From positions 1 through 64,000 of the forward strand of contig CAZXLH010000004.1 of the NCBI GenBank assembly GCA_964641455.1: a DNA stretch of 64,000 nucleotides, read 5' to 3'. Positions 40,716 through 49,280 of the stretch are shown piece by piece. The number at the start of each line of letters is the position of its first letter. Within the stretch, counting starts at the first letter, position 1. A program made the translations under genes and the position numbers. Below the pieces are notes generated by a model. It was not told the origin of the DNA and searched no databases. It saw only the letters and a program-made list of their open reading frames with translations. The DNA is from DTU015 sp964641455. Lineage in GTDB: Bacteria > Bacillota > Sulfobacillia > Fermentithermobacillales > Fermentithermobacillaceae.

Positions 40716-41528
40716 CTATCTCAGGTGGTCAAGCAGGCTGGGCTGAATCAACCTTGCACCTGCCGCCAGCGCGGCCTGATAAGCCGCCTCTTGAGACTTG
40801 AGTTTGATAATAACTTCTGTAAGGTCAACATCCTCAACATTAGAAAGCAGCCGCTGGTACTCAATATCGAGGCTGGTTGTCTTTTCATTCAGAATGTCCA
40901 ACCTTCGAAGTTTGGCGCCATTTTCGGCTCGTGCAGTCAATACTCCGTTGATTAAATCGTCTAAGTGGCCTATTCCCTCTTGTATGGCACTGTCGTTCGA
41001 ATCGTTAAGCGTATCAGCCAGGCCATTTATCTCTTCAATATTATCCAATAGTTGTTCCAAATCTTTCACATACCCGGAAACAGTTACATCAGTAGCAAGC
41101 CTCCACTCAGGCATGGTTCCCAAAAGCAGTTTTCGCCCATCGACTGTGGTTTCCTTAATACTTGTTGCTTCATCATAAAGCTGGCTGATTTCTGCAGCAA
41201 TGGCTTTCCTTGCGTCAGGAGGAGTAGTTCCGGTAGCTCCGTACAGAGCAAGTTCATGAGCTCTTGAAAGCACATTGGTCAGATGAGAAAGAGTTTGCTC
41301 GGTTTGCTCCATCCAGGTCCTGGCCTTGTCTAAGTTCCGCATATACTGCTTGCTTACAGAAAGGTGGTGCCTTATGGATACAGACCGCCCTGTGCCTACA
41401 GGATCATCCTGTGGCCTCAAAATTGCACGGCGCGATGTAACCTGATCTTGAAGTTTGCCAAGCCCTCTTTCAATGTTGAAAATATTATAAAGGAAGTTTC
41501 GTTCCACAGATTGATCTGTCACACGCAC
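40716..41528 (-). CDS. flgL: Hook-filament junction protein FlgL (HAP3)
   Basis: A flagellin-like junction protein of 270 residues. It begins MRVTDQSVERNFLYNIFNIE, the usual FlgL opening, if translation starts at GTG 41528 (9 bp after GGAGG); ATG 41534 is too near that site. The C-terminal helix VDLTEVIIKLKSQEAAYQAA pairs with the N-terminal helix as in flagellin. It is a little shorter than Bacillus FlgL, with a reduced central domain. Follows flgK by 35 bp. Confidence 0.93.
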   Translation of the reverse strand: MRVTDQSVERNFLYNIFNIERGLGKLQDQVTSRRAILRPQDDPVGTGRSVSIRHHLSVSKQYMRNLDKARTWMEQTEQTLSHLTNVLSRAHELALYGATGTTPPDARKAIAAEISQLYDEATSIKETTVDGRKLLLGTMPEWRLATDVTVSGYVKDLEQLLDNIEEINGLADTLNDSNDSAIQEGIGHLDDLINGVLTARAENGAKLRRLDILNEKTTSLDIEYQRLLSNVEDVDLTEVIIKLKSQEAAYQAALAAGARLIQPSLLDHLR

Positions 41529-41563
41529 AAACATCTACCTCCGTTTCTCAAACACAACCGCAA

Positions 41564-43006
41564 TTACCGGCCCCCTAAGCCCATTCTGTTAATAATAGTA
41601 TCGAGCATTTCATCAGCAACGGTAATCACCCTGCCGGCCGCATTAAACGCATGCTGCTCCCTTATCAAATAAGTGACTTCTTCATCAAGGGATACCCCGC
41701 TTATAGAATCTTTCCTGTTTGCCAATTCCTTGGCCAGTAATTGTTGGGTATCATAGCCACTTTCCACTTTTTGCCCTTCTACACCTAAACCGCCTATAAT
41801 TGCCATCCATTTTTCAGTAAAGTTGCCGCCAAGCAATTGGCTAAACTCACTCGTTTCTGCCAACTCATCAAGGTAATCATTTTGAATGCCTTCTATAAAA
41901 TCAGCTATGGCCAAAGCCAGGCCTCCGTCTAGAGAATCGGAAGTTGCTGCGGTTCTGATTATGCGCGGATCTTCCACAATTGCGCTATGTATCGCAATTG
42001 TTCCAACCACATCGCCGTCGATAAATTGAAAAAACGGAATGTCCGGGCCTGGCTCAGATTTCAGGTTTGACCTATATATAAAGTTGATACCGTCTGCAAG
42101 CTCTTTTACCTTGTCTTGTAACTCCTGCTTGAACCTGCCGGCTATTTGATCCCTGGCAATTTTGTGCCCGCAAAGGCTTCCGCCAATTGAATCCAAATTT
42201 ATCTTATCGTTTTCGTTAGGCCCTGTAATAATATAGAATTTGACACCTTCACCGGTTATGGTTTTCCCGAGTTTGTAGAATTTGCTCCCGTCTACTAACG
42301 GGACACCTCCTAAGTTAACTTTGACTGTGCCATCGTCAAGATAACTGACTGTGGCGCCTGTAAGTTCAGCCATCTCATCAATAAGCAGATCTCGCCTGTC
42401 CATCAAATCTCCAACCGGCTCTTTTCTGGCAAGCGCCCTGGAGATCTCAATATTCAACGAACTTACTCTTTCAGCCAGAAGATTTACTTTGTCTACAGTA
42501 GCTTTAATTCCGTCTTCTATATCTTCGGTAAGTGAATCTATCTGGCTTCCCAGGTGCCTCAGCATATCAGTAAGAGAACGCCCGGCCTCTGACAACTGGG
42601 CACGCGCTGAATCGGACTGTGGCTCAGAAGACAAATCGTGCCATGCAGCCCAAAAGAAGTCGACTGATTCTCTTATGCTCGAATCAGACGGCTCTGCAAA
42701 CACCACCTGCAAATGATCCAGCACATTTTTTTGAATTTCAAAAACAGCTTTTTTTGCTTGCTCATTTCTCAAGACAGCATCAACAAATTTATCCCTGGCC
42801 CGGACAACATCGGTAACTTTAACACCCAACCCTGCAACTCCTGCGCTCAAGGGTATTCTCTGGACAATAGGCTCCAAAATTACCCGCTGGCGTGAATAAC
42901 CGGGAGTAGCGGCATTAGCTATGTTGTGCCCTGTAACATCCATTGCACGCCTGGATGCAACCAGTGCCGACTTTCCAATTTCGAGAGTCGTAAATGTTGA
43001 AGACAA
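41564..43006 (-). CDS. flgK: Hook-filament junction protein FlgK (HAP1)
   Basis: FlgK joins hook to filament. The 480 residues show the rod/hook-type N-terminus (SALVASRRAMDVTGHNIANA ATPGYSRQ) and the C-terminal helix (YLIREQHAFNAAGRVITVAD). I start at TTG 43006, 8 bp after GGAGG; this gives the standard (M)SSTFTTLEIGKSAL beginning, whereas an ATG 13 codons earlier adds a non-conserved leader. Preceded by flgN and followed by flgL. Confidence 0.95.
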   Translation of the reverse strand: MSSTFTTLEIGKSALVASRRAMDVTGHNIANAATPGYSRQRVILEPIVQRIPLSAGVAGLGVKVTDVVRARDKFVDAVLRNEQAKKAVFEIQKNVLDHLQVVFAEPSDSSIRESVDFFWAAWHDLSSEPQSDSARAQLSEAGRSLTDMLRHLGSQIDSLTEDIEDGIKATVDKVNLLAERVSSLNIEISRALARKEPVGDLMDRRDLLIDEMAELTGATVSYLDDGTVKVNLGGVPLVDGSKFYKLGKTITGEGVKFYIITGPNENDKINLDSIGGSLCGHKIARDQIAGRFKQELQDKVKELADGINFIYRSNLKSEPGPDIPFFQFIDGDVVGTIAIHSAIVEDPRIIRTAATSDSLDGGLALAIADFIEGIQNDYLDELAETSEFSQLLGGNFTEKWMAIIGGLGVEGQKVESGYDTQQLLAKELANRKDSISGVSLDEEVTYLIREQHAFNAAGRVITVADEMLDTIINRMGLGGR

Positions 43007-43022
43007 ATAAGCCACCTCCAAT

Positions 43023-43439
43023 CTAAACTTTTTGGTCAAATGCAATAGGTGAAGTTTCGGAAACTTTGAAGTAATCTTGCTTGGGCATCAGCAAACCTAA
43101 TTCATACCTTACAATTTCAAGGCTCTTAGATATGAGTGTCTGGTTTCTTTGATTAAGCCTTTTAAGCGAAAGTGCTTTTTGCTTAAGCGCCTCTTTGAGT
43201 TGCACCGTTTGTTTGCAGCCACCGGTTTCCGAAAGCCCAAGGCCATTTTCCTCAAACTCAGTTTGGAGCGAATTGAGTTCTTGAACTACCTTCTCTTCCC
43301 TTAGAATAATCTCCTCGAGCCCTTTGCAATCACCGGCAACTACCAACTGTTGTTTCTCATTAGCCAATTCCAACAGTTTATCTAAAACCGATCCCATATT
43401 TCTCAATAAAAAAAGAAGGTTAGAACTTGAAGACTCCAT
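43023..43439 (-). CDS. flgN: FlgN-like export chaperone for FlgK and FlgL
   Basis: About 138 residues of coiled-coil-like helix (MGSVLDKLLELANEKQQLVV, then ILREEKVVQELNSLQTEFEE), which is the FlgN profile, and placed between flgM and flgK where Bacillus has yvyG. Start ATG 43439, 8 bp after AAAGGGG. Identity is from composition and gene order, since FlgN sequences diverge quickly. Confidence 0.83.
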   Translation of the reverse strand: MESSSSNLLFLLRNMGSVLDKLLELANEKQQLVVAGDCKGLEEIILREEKVVQELNSLQTEFEENGLGLSETGGCKQTVQLKEALKQKALSLKRLNQRNQTLISKSLEIVRYELGLLMPKQDYFKVSETSPIAFDQKV

Positions 43440-43504
43440 TATCATCGCCCCTTTCAAAGGGACGGCAGCAATCTCTGAGTGTAAAACGTTTGTGAGGCAA
43501 GTCT

Positions 43505-43804
43505 TTACCGGATCTTGTCAACCAACAGCCTTCCCATTAGTTTGTCAGCAACCAATTTGGGATCAACTGAGTAATCTCCGGACTCAACTGCTTTGGCAAG
43601 CGGCTCAACTTTGTCACGGCGAATATCAGGAATCTTATTGACCAATTGCTTAATTCTTTCAATATCTTCCGGGTTAAACGACAACCTAATATCGTCTTGC
43701 TTGCCTTTCTCGGAAAGCCCGTCACTACGTGAGACTACCCTTGTAGTCTTGCCGGTCTTATATATCTTACGGACTTGATCTATCTGCGTTCTCGAGATCA
43801 TCAT
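43505..43804 (-). CDS. flgM: Anti-sigma-D factor FlgM
   Basis: FlgM (about 99 residues) holds flagellar sigma factor inactive until the hook is finished, then leaves through the export apparatus. The C-terminal sigma-binding half is recognisable: DIERIKQLVNKIPDIRRDKV, then YSVDPKLVADKLMGRLL. Start ATG 43804, about 10 bp after AGAGG. A sigma-D-type promoter directly upstream suggests the usual autoregulatory loop. Confidence 0.9.
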   Translation of the reverse strand: MMISRTQIDQVRKIYKTGKTTRVVSRSDGLSEKGKQDDIRLSFNPEDIERIKQLVNKIPDIRRDKVEPLAKAVESGDYSVDPKLVADKLMGRLLVDKIR

Positions 43805-43845
43805 TTTGACATCGCCTCTTTCAATTTCGCTACCGTCCATGATAC

Positions 43846-43873
43846 TCATCGTGTCAGAGAGCCAGGACGTTTA
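43846..43873 (-). promoter_or_regulatory. Sigma-D promoter for flgM-flgN-flgK-flgL
   Basis: Minus strand TAAA (43873-43870), 16 bp, then CACGATGA (43853-43846), 5 of 8 to GCCGATAA with the CGAT core intact. It lies in the 86-bp gap between yvyF and flgM. Bacillus flgM also has a sigma-D promoter in addition to read-through from comF. Confidence 0.5.
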
Positions 43874-43890
43874 GCTTTGTTTTCAAAAAC

Positions 43891-44334
43891 CTACCTCCGC
43901 TTTCTGCGGATGAGATCGATTGTATACATTTGCTCGCCGGTTTTGGGCTTTTGTTTGTGCATGCTTACTTTAGGGCCTTCCTCACCAACTCTGGCGTCTG
44001 AATCTAAAGGGCTGATTTGAGCGCCTGAAAGCGCCTCCTGGCATTTTGCACATATCTTGCCTTTTGGAATAGGTTTCTTGCATATTGCGCACTTGCTTTT
44101 CTCATACCCATGGGCGGTCCCTACCAAAAACCCGCGGCGTATAAATTCTGTGACCACTTCAACCGGAACACCGGTGCCCTCACTTACCTCTCTGGCAGAA
44201 GCCATTTTATTCGCTGATAAAAATTGCTTTACAATCTCGAACTGCTCCTCTTCTTCTTTGAAACATTCCGGGCATACCAAAGAACCGGAGCTCACAAAAA
44301 TTTTCCCACATTTACTGCAATTCTTAATATCCAT
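43891..44334 (-). CDS. yvyF: Flagellar operon protein, YvyF/TIGR03826 type
   Basis: A 147-residue protein with two cysteine pairs at the N-terminus (CSKCGKIF, CPECF) and two near residues 80-95 (CAICKKPIPKGKICAKC), so two zinc ribbons flanking a small helical domain (AREVSEGTGVPVEVVTEFIR) that resembles a winged-helix element. Place between comF and flgM matches Bacillus yvyF. Function is unproven; a regulatory role is plausible from the zinc and helix-turn-helix parts. ATG behind AAAGGTAGG. Confidence 0.87.
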   Translation of the reverse strand: MDIKNCSKCGKIFVSSGSLVCPECFKEEEEQFEIVKQFLSANKMASAREVSEGTGVPVEVVTEFIRRGFLVGTAHGYEKSKCAICKKPIPKGKICAKCQEALSGAQISPLDSDARVGEEGPKVSMHKQKPKTGEQMYTIDLIRRKRR

Positions 44335-44390
44335 GTGTACCTACCTTTCTGTGCCCACAGCCTACGAAACACCGAAAACCGGTGCTCTAA

Positions 44391-45143
44391 TCAGCGACGC
44401 AAAGTTCGGGCCAGGGTTACGCAAAACACCTTCTGAACCCCTGCAACTTTCAGCGCCCTTGCCGCCTCGTCTAAAGTGGCACCGGTAGTGGTTACATCAT
44501 CGACCACTAATACTTTACTACCGCTTACGTCATAATTTCCAACTGTTTTCATAGTGCCCCGTAAATTGAGCCACCTGCTCTTGCGATCCAATTGAGTCTG
44601 ATGTTTCCGTATTTCCTCTCTTATAAGGATATCGGCCAGAGGCAAAGAAATTTTACAGGATACTTCTTCAGCTAAGTCTTTTGCTTGATTATAGCCCCGT
44701 ATCTGTCTGCCAGAGGCTCCAAGAGGCACAGGGACTACCATGTCTACATGGCAAAAAGATTGTGCTGTTTTAGCAAGCAGTGACCCTAACGGCCGTGACA
44801 ACCACCTTTTTCCATAGTATTTCATTTGGCCAATGGCAAACCTGAGTTTGCCCCGGTAAATGCCCAAAGAACGCTGGGCATCGAAATAGTACATGTTGAT
44901 GCGGCAGTCATGGCACAGGGGTAGGGGTGGACGCAAGGGTATCCCGCATACTTTGCAAACCCATGCCATTTGTTGGGTTAACTCACTTTTACACACAGCG
45001 CATATTTGATCGCCGGATATGTCAAGTGAATTGCATAGACAGCAATTGGCCGGGTTTCCATAGATGAAACCTGACAGCTTGTCAGATATTGCCAGCGCAA
45101 AACACTCCTTTGTATAACCTTGATGCCCGAAGCAGTAGCCCAA
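44391..45143 (-). CDS. comF: ComF family phosphoribosyltransferase-like protein
   Basis: About 250 residues. Cysteine pairs at the N-terminus (CCLC, CAVC, CKVC, CHDC) form the ComF zinc part; the C-terminal half is a type I phosphoribosyltransferase fold with the PRPP loop VLVVDDVTTTGAT. ComF proteins support DNA uptake in competent bacteria (with PriA as a partner). The exact start is unclear: the long frame begins at TTG 45143 without a good site, and a clear AAAGGAG further in is followed only by in-frame CTG. Leads the comF-yvyF-flgM order. Confidence 0.9.
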   Translation of the reverse strand: MGYCFGHQGYTKECFALAISDKLSGFIYGNPANCCLCNSLDISGDQICAVCKSELTQQMAWVCKVCGIPLRPPLPLCHDCRINMYYFDAQRSLGIYRGKLRFAIGQMKYYGKRWLSRPLGSLLAKTAQSFCHVDMVVPVPLGASGRQIRGYNQAKDLAEEVSCKISLPLADILIREEIRKHQTQLDRKSRWLNLRGTMKTVGNYDVSGSKVLVVDDVTTTGATLDEAARALKVAGVQKVFCVTLARTLRR

Positions 45144-45227
45144 ACAAGCGCAGTACCCTGGTTACAAACCCGGAAATCGAACGGGTACATATGAATCTGA
45201 CGCAAAAACAAGCCGGGGAGGCCCTGG

Positions 45228-45566
45228 CTAGTAAACCGCCTGGCTCTTTCCTAAATATAATACAAGATCCGGAGCCTTTAGATGGCGCGCCGGAGCCAGA
45301 ACCCCATCTTTCACAAGCAAACCTATAACTTTGCAGTACTCGTGGCCGCCATCATCAGATTGAAGCATGATTTCAGTATCCAGGCCTGCCATTTCAAATT
45401 CGAGTTTCAAACACCTGACAATAGGTTCAATAAGATCTTGATGGCCTCTTACATGAATGACAACTCTCATCACATGTAAGCCACGGTTGATCACAAAACC
45501 TTTCAGTATTACCAGAATACACCACGCGAATATTAACATCAAGAGTGTCTTGTGTAAGCTGAGCAA
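45228..45566 (-). CDS. Small membrane-anchored protein of unknown function
   Basis: About 112 residues with one N-terminal helix (LLMLIFAWCILVILKGFVI) and a soluble domain of about 75 residues (VVIHVRGHQDLIEPIVRCLK, LDTEIMLQSDDGGHEYCKVI). The pattern of a strand followed by IEPIVRCLKLEFE suggests a small alpha/beta domain. Start taken as TTG 45566, 6 bp after GGGGGAA. It lies between metK and comF. I recognise no family. Confidence 0.55.
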   Translation of the reverse strand: MLSLHKTLLMLIFAWCILVILKGFVINRGLHVMRVVIHVRGHQDLIEPIVRCLKLEFEMAGLDTEIMLQSDDGGHEYCKVIGLLVKDGVLAPARHLKAPDLVLYLGKSQAVY

Positions 45567-45615
45567 CGACACTTCCCCCTGAAGCAATATATGCTCAGAG
45601 GGAAGTATATGGCAG

Positions 45616-46803
45616 TTAAACGTACTTTAAGAGGTCATCTTTCAAATCGAGTTTCTCCCAGGGAAGATCGAGGTCTTGCCTTCCAAAATGCCCGTAAACC
45701 GATACCTGGGAATATATAGGCCTTCGAAGGCCAAATCGTTCAATGATAGCGCCGGGCCTAAAATCAAATGATTTCTCTACAGCATGAAGAATGGCCCCGT
45801 CAGATACTTTGGATGTGCCTTTGGTATCAATGGTAACGGAAACAGGCCGCGCTACTCCTATCACATAAGCAACCTGCACTTCACATTCGCGGGCCAACCC
45901 GGCAGCAACTATATTCTTAGCTACATAACGGGCAGCGTAACATGCTGACCTATCAACTTTGGTTGGGTCTTTGCCTGAAAAACTTCCACCGCCATGCCTT
46001 GCAAAGCCTCCATAAGTATCAGCAATGATCTTACGGCCCGAAAGGCCGCTGTCTCCTTGAGGCCCGCCTACAACAAACCGCCCTGTAGCATTGACCAAGA
46101 TTCTGGTGTTTTCATCCATTAAGCGTGACGGAATTGCCTTTTTCACAACATGAGAGATAATATCTTCCCGTATCTTGGAAAGCGGCACATCACTGGCATG
46201 TTGCGCTGAAACCACAACAGTGTGGACCCTTACAGGTTCTCTGTCTTGGTACTCAACGGTAACCTGAGTCTTACCGTCAGGCCTCAAGTATGGCAGAATC
46301 TTTTGATGCCTTACGTCTGACAGGCGTTTTGAAAGACGATGCGCCAGGTGAATGGGAACCGGCATATAAACACCGGTTTCGTCACATGCGTAGCCAAACA
46401 TCAAACCCTGATCACCTGCACCCAGGGTATCAGGCATTTCACCTTGCTTGGATTCAAGGGAACGATCTACGCCAAGAGCAATGTCCGGCGACTGATCTTC
46501 AATTGCTGTAAGCACGGCACATGTGTCAGCATCGAATCCAAACTTGGCGCGAGTGTAACCTATTTGACGAAGGGTTTCTCGCACAATATGAGGCATTTCT
46601 ACATAACAATCAGTGGATATCTCACCTGCAACCAATACGAACCCTGTCTTGACAAGACATTCACAGGCAACCCGTGCTGCCTTGTCCTTTTCAAGGATAG
46701 CATCGAGGATTGCATCGACAATTTGGTCTGCCACTTTATCAGGGTGGCCTTCAGTTACAGATTCGGAAGTAAACAGTTTTCTTCCCCCGGCCATTGTTGG
46801 CAT
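45616..46803 (-). CDS. metK: S-adenosylmethionine synthetase
   Basis: MetK makes S-adenosylmethionine from methionine and ATP. The 395 residues carry FTSESVTEGHPDKVADQI, GAGDQGLMFGYA and GGGSFSGKDPTKVDRS, all intact. ATG follows GGAGGTGG; CCTCC directly precedes that site, so the two could pair. There is no room for an S-box riboswitch in the 100-bp upstream gap, which instead holds a sigma-A promoter with a palindrome in the spacer. Conserved length and no oddities. Confidence 0.98.
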   Translation of the reverse strand: MPTMAGGRKLFTSESVTEGHPDKVADQIVDAILDAILEKDKAARVACECLVKTGFVLVAGEISTDCYVEMPHIVRETLRQIGYTRAKFGFDADTCAVLTAIEDQSPDIALGVDRSLESKQGEMPDTLGAGDQGLMFGYACDETGVYMPVPIHLAHRLSKRLSDVRHQKILPYLRPDGKTQVTVEYQDREPVRVHTVVVSAQHASDVPLSKIREDIISHVVKKAIPSRLMDENTRILVNATGRFVVGGPQGDSGLSGRKIIADTYGGFARHGGGSFSGKDPTKVDRSACYAARYVAKNIVAAGLARECEVQVAYVIGVARPVSVTIDTKGTSKVSDGAILHAVEKSFDFRPGAIIERFGLRRPIYSQVSVYGHFGRQDLDLPWEKLDLKDDLLKYV

Positions 46804-46878
46804 AGACTAGCCCACCTCCAGGAGGCAGTAATATAGTATGAAGTAATTGACTATACGCTGAAATTGATTCACATTAAA

Positions 46879-46907
46879 ACTTTAGCACTCAGCTAAAATA
46901 TAGTCAA
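46879..46907 (-). promoter_or_regulatory. Sigma-A promoter of metK with a palindrome in the spacer
   Basis: Minus strand TTGACT (46907-46902), 17 bp, TAAAGT (46884-46879). TTTAGC and GCTAAA (46881-46886, 46892-46897) form a perfect 6-bp inverted repeat around ACTCA within the spacer. A second inverted repeat TATAGT/ACTATA (46832-46837, 46850-46855) lies in the leader. Confidence 0.65.
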
Positions 46908-47362
46908 ACAGGCAAGGCAAAAACTACCTGTGCTTGGGCTATTTCAACACTGTTTACAAAAACCTTGCCCTTGGCTCTGCCGATATTCATACGCATGTTT
47001 TCAACAGTTACTTCGGCACGCAAAGTTTCACCGGGCCTAACAGGCTTTTTGAAGCGGGCAGATTCAATTCCGGCAAGATAAACAGTTTGTCCGAAGTTGG
47101 CAGGATCGGAAAGGATGGCCAGTGCACCTGTTTGCGCCATCATCTCCAAAATTATCACGCCGGGAAAAATAGGTTCTTGGGGAAAATGCCCCTGGAAAAA
47201 CGCGTGATCTTGAGGTATGTCATATTCGGCCACAGCTGATTGCCCGTTTTCAATAGATATTATGCGCGTTAAAAACAAGAAAGGTTGCCTGTGTGGAAGA
47301 ATGCTCTTTATCCGGCTAAGGCCGTTACCGGAGTCATCCGGGCATTTCCAAGCATCTTTCAT
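46904..47362 (-). CDS. fabZ: 3-hydroxyacyl-ACP dehydratase FabZ
   Basis: FabZ dehydrates 3-hydroxyacyl-ACP in fatty-acid elongation. The hot-dog fold active site is clear: LPHRQPFLFLTRI, then HFPQEPIFPGVIILEMMAQTG with the catalytic His and Glu. About 152 residues, with some 20 more at the N-terminus than usual. The start is uncertain among three close ATG codons; I take 47362, best spaced from TAGGAG. It overlaps the end of the flgJ-like gene. fabZ after the flagellar rod genes also occurs in Bacillus. Confidence 0.95.
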   Translation of the reverse strand: MKDAWKCPDDSGNGLSRIKSILPHRQPFLFLTRIISIENGQSAVAEYDIPQDHAFFQGHFPQEPIFPGVIILEMMAQTGALAILSDPANFGQTVYLAGIESARFKKPVRPGETLRAEVTVENMRMNIGRAKGKVFVNSVEIAQAQVVFALPV

Positions 47363-47639
47363 TCCCATCATCTCCTAATAAATCACTGGAAGATGATTTC
47401 GACGCTTGATCATAAAGTACCTTTGCCAGCCCGATTCCGCCTGCCTGCGCCCAGGCGTTTCCCATGGCCTGAGACAGTAACACATCCCATGGGCCAAGTT
47501 TCACACCTGTGCTTTTAGCCATATTGCGCCATATAGTTGTCAGAAAAACAGACTCAAAGTCCTGGCAGGCCTTAGCCAGTTGAAAGTCTTTCTTTCGGCA
47601 AATTGTGTTATGCTGCACACTGCTTACTTTGGTTTCCAT
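47334..47639 (-). CDS. flgJ: Rod-binding protein, FlgJ N-terminal-domain type
   Basis: A 101-residue protein equal to the rod-capping domain of FlgJ (KACQDFESVFLTTIWRNMAK, then LLSQAMGNAWAQAGGIGLAK), without the muramidase domain found in enteric FlgJ. It probably helps rod assembly through the wall. Start ATG 47639 behind AAAGGG. Directly downstream of flgG, overlapping the fabZ start by about 29 bp. Confidence 0.88.
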   Translation of the reverse strand: METKVSSVQHNTICRKKDFQLAKACQDFESVFLTTIWRNMAKSTGVKLGPWDVLLSQAMGNAWAQAGGIGLAKVLYDQASKSSSSDLLGDDGNERCLEMPG

Positions 47640-47663
47640 GTATCATAGCCCTTTGTTTTATCC

Positions 47664-48422
47664 TTATCGTTTAATATTGTTTGCAATAGCCCACATCTGA
47701 TCTGCAGTTTCCACTGATTTGGAATTGAGCTCAAAAGCCCTTTGCGCCACTATTAGGTTTACCATCTCGGTAACAATTTCTACATTTGAGGCCTCTACGT
47801 AACCTGACAAAATTGAACCTGAACCTTCCCGCCCTGGTTCTACCTCAATTGCTTCTCCTGACTGAGGGGTTTCGCTAAAAAGGTTAGAACCTACGGCTTG
47901 CACTCCGGCAGGATTGGGAAACATGGTCAACACAATGCGTCCAAACTCCTGGTAAGAGCCATCAACCTTACCCATGATCACTCCGGTTTTGTCGACTGCC
48001 AATTCCTGAGTTCCCTGTGGAACGACGCTTCCTCCCTGAATAACCACAGGATACCCTGATTGGGTCACTATGCGCCCTTCGCTGTCTAACCTGAGCGAGC
48101 CATCACGGGTATAATACTGCCGGCCGTCAAACCCTTCTACTGCAAAAAACCCTTGCCCCTCTATTGCCAGCGCCAAAGGATCGTCAACCCTTTCCAACGG
48201 CCCCTGGCGAAAGTCCCTTTGAGTGCCTGCTACGCGGACACCACTGCCTACAGACGCCTCAGTGTTGCCTAACAGGAGGTTTTGATAATAAAGATCCTGA
48301 AATTCTACCCGCTGCCTCTTGAAGCCTGTAGTGTTAACATTGGCAAGATTGTTGGATACATTGTCTATGTTAAACTGCTGGGCTGCCATTCCGGTGGCCC
48401 CTGACCATAAAGCCCTTATCAT
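47664..48422 (-). CDS. flgG: Flagellar distal rod protein FlgG (FlhP)
   Basis: A 252-residue rod protein: N-terminal MIRALWSGATGMAAQQFNID with NVSNNLANVNTTGFKRQRV, and C-terminal VEASNVEIVTEMVNLIVAQR, the paired ends of rod/hook proteins. Corresponds to Bacillus flhP. ATG behind AAAGGGG. Follows the flgF-like gene. Confidence 0.94.
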   Translation of the reverse strand: MIRALWSGATGMAAQQFNIDNVSNNLANVNTTGFKRQRVEFQDLYYQNLLLGNTEASVGSGVRVAGTQRDFRQGPLERVDDPLALAIEGQGFFAVEGFDGRQYYTRDGSLRLDSEGRIVTQSGYPVVIQGGSVVPQGTQELAVDKTGVIMGKVDGSYQEFGRIVLTMFPNPAGVQAVGSNLFSETPQSGEAIEVEPGREGSGSILSGYVEASNVEIVTEMVNLIVAQRAFELNSKSVETADQMWAIANNIKR

Positions 48423-48451
48423 TATCAGCCAACCCCTTTAATCGTCAGTTT

Positions 48452-49189
48452 CTATACTCTTCCTACCCTGCTTACTGCCTGCCCTAAAGTCTCGTCATGG
48501 GCATGAAGAACTTTCTGCGCTGCCTCATAAGCTCTCATTGATGAAATCAAGTTTACCATTTCAGATACAGGATCAACTGTAGATTTCTCAAGCGCCCCAA
48601 CCTTCAAGCGAGGAGACTCTATAGGATTCGCAAAGCCGCTTGTTATTCGAAAAACACTGTTGCCTTCTTTAACCAGGGCTACATCGGGAGGAAATGTGTA
48701 GATAACCAAACTGTCTGTTTCTTCACCGTCACAAAGTACCGTTCCGTCTTCTGAAACAGAATATGTTCTATGGGGTTCTGCCTGGATGGCTCCGCTGCTT
48801 CCTAAAACCCTGTAGCCTTCCACAGTCAGATACCCATCTCTGGCTTCCAGATTACCCATGCGGGTGTACCGGGTACCTGCAGGAGTTTCAACACTAAGGT
48901 AAGCACCCTGGGGCAACGAAATATCCAGAGGGTTATTGGTAGCCTCTATTGCTCCTACATTACGAAAAGTGGCAACATCGCTGACTACTGTGCCTCCGGC
49001 GTAGCCTCCGACGGAGGTTTGAGTATAAGGCTCAAATCTGTACATGAGAACATCATGGAAACTTCGAAACACTGCCTTATCTTTTTGATATGCTACAGTA
49101 TCGGCATTGGCAAGGTTATTTGCAATCACTTCTTGGTTGAGTACCTGCGCCCTCATTGCTGTAGTGGCAGATAAAACCCCTCTAATCAA
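48452..49189 (-). CDS. flgF: Flagellar rod protein, FlgF/FlhO type
   Basis: A 245-residue rod protein with NEVI-type motif VIANNLANADTVAYQKDKAV at the N-terminus and VDPVSEMVNLISSMRAYEAAQ at the C-terminus. Corresponds to Bacillus flhO. TTG start behind AGGGGG. A possible sigma-D promoter lies in the 91-bp gap after mbl. Confidence 0.9.
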   Translation of the reverse strand: MIRGVLSATTAMRAQVLNQEVIANNLANADTVAYQKDKAVFRSFHDVLMYRFEPYTQTSVGGYAGGTVVSDVATFRNVGAIEATNNPLDISLPQGAYLSVETPAGTRYTRMGNLEARDGYLTVEGYRVLGSSGAIQAEPHRTYSVSEDGTVLCDGEETDSLVIYTFPPDVALVKEGNSVFRITSGFANPIESPRLKVGALEKSTVDPVSEMVNLISSMRAYEAAQKVLHAHDETLGQAVSRVGRV

Positions 49190-49209
49190 ATAAAATCCCC
49201 CTGGGATTC

Positions 49210-49236
49210 ATATCGTCCAAGAGAGCAAAATAATTA
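49210..49236 (-). promoter_or_regulatory. Possible sigma-D promoter for flgF-flgG-flgJ
   Basis: Minus strand TAAT (49236-49233), 15 bp, then GACGATAT (49217-49210), 6 of 8 to GCCGATAA. The -35 deviates from TAAA, so this is tentative. Confidence 0.4.
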
Positions 49237-49280
49237 AGAGGTTCAATGTAAACTTATAACACTTGTCCTGAAAGCAAGCA

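Noticed and set aside
46804..46903. S-box (SAM) riboswitch upstream of metK
   Set aside because: The 100-bp gap contains a good promoter close to the gene, leaving no room for the aptamer, and none of its core motifs are seen.
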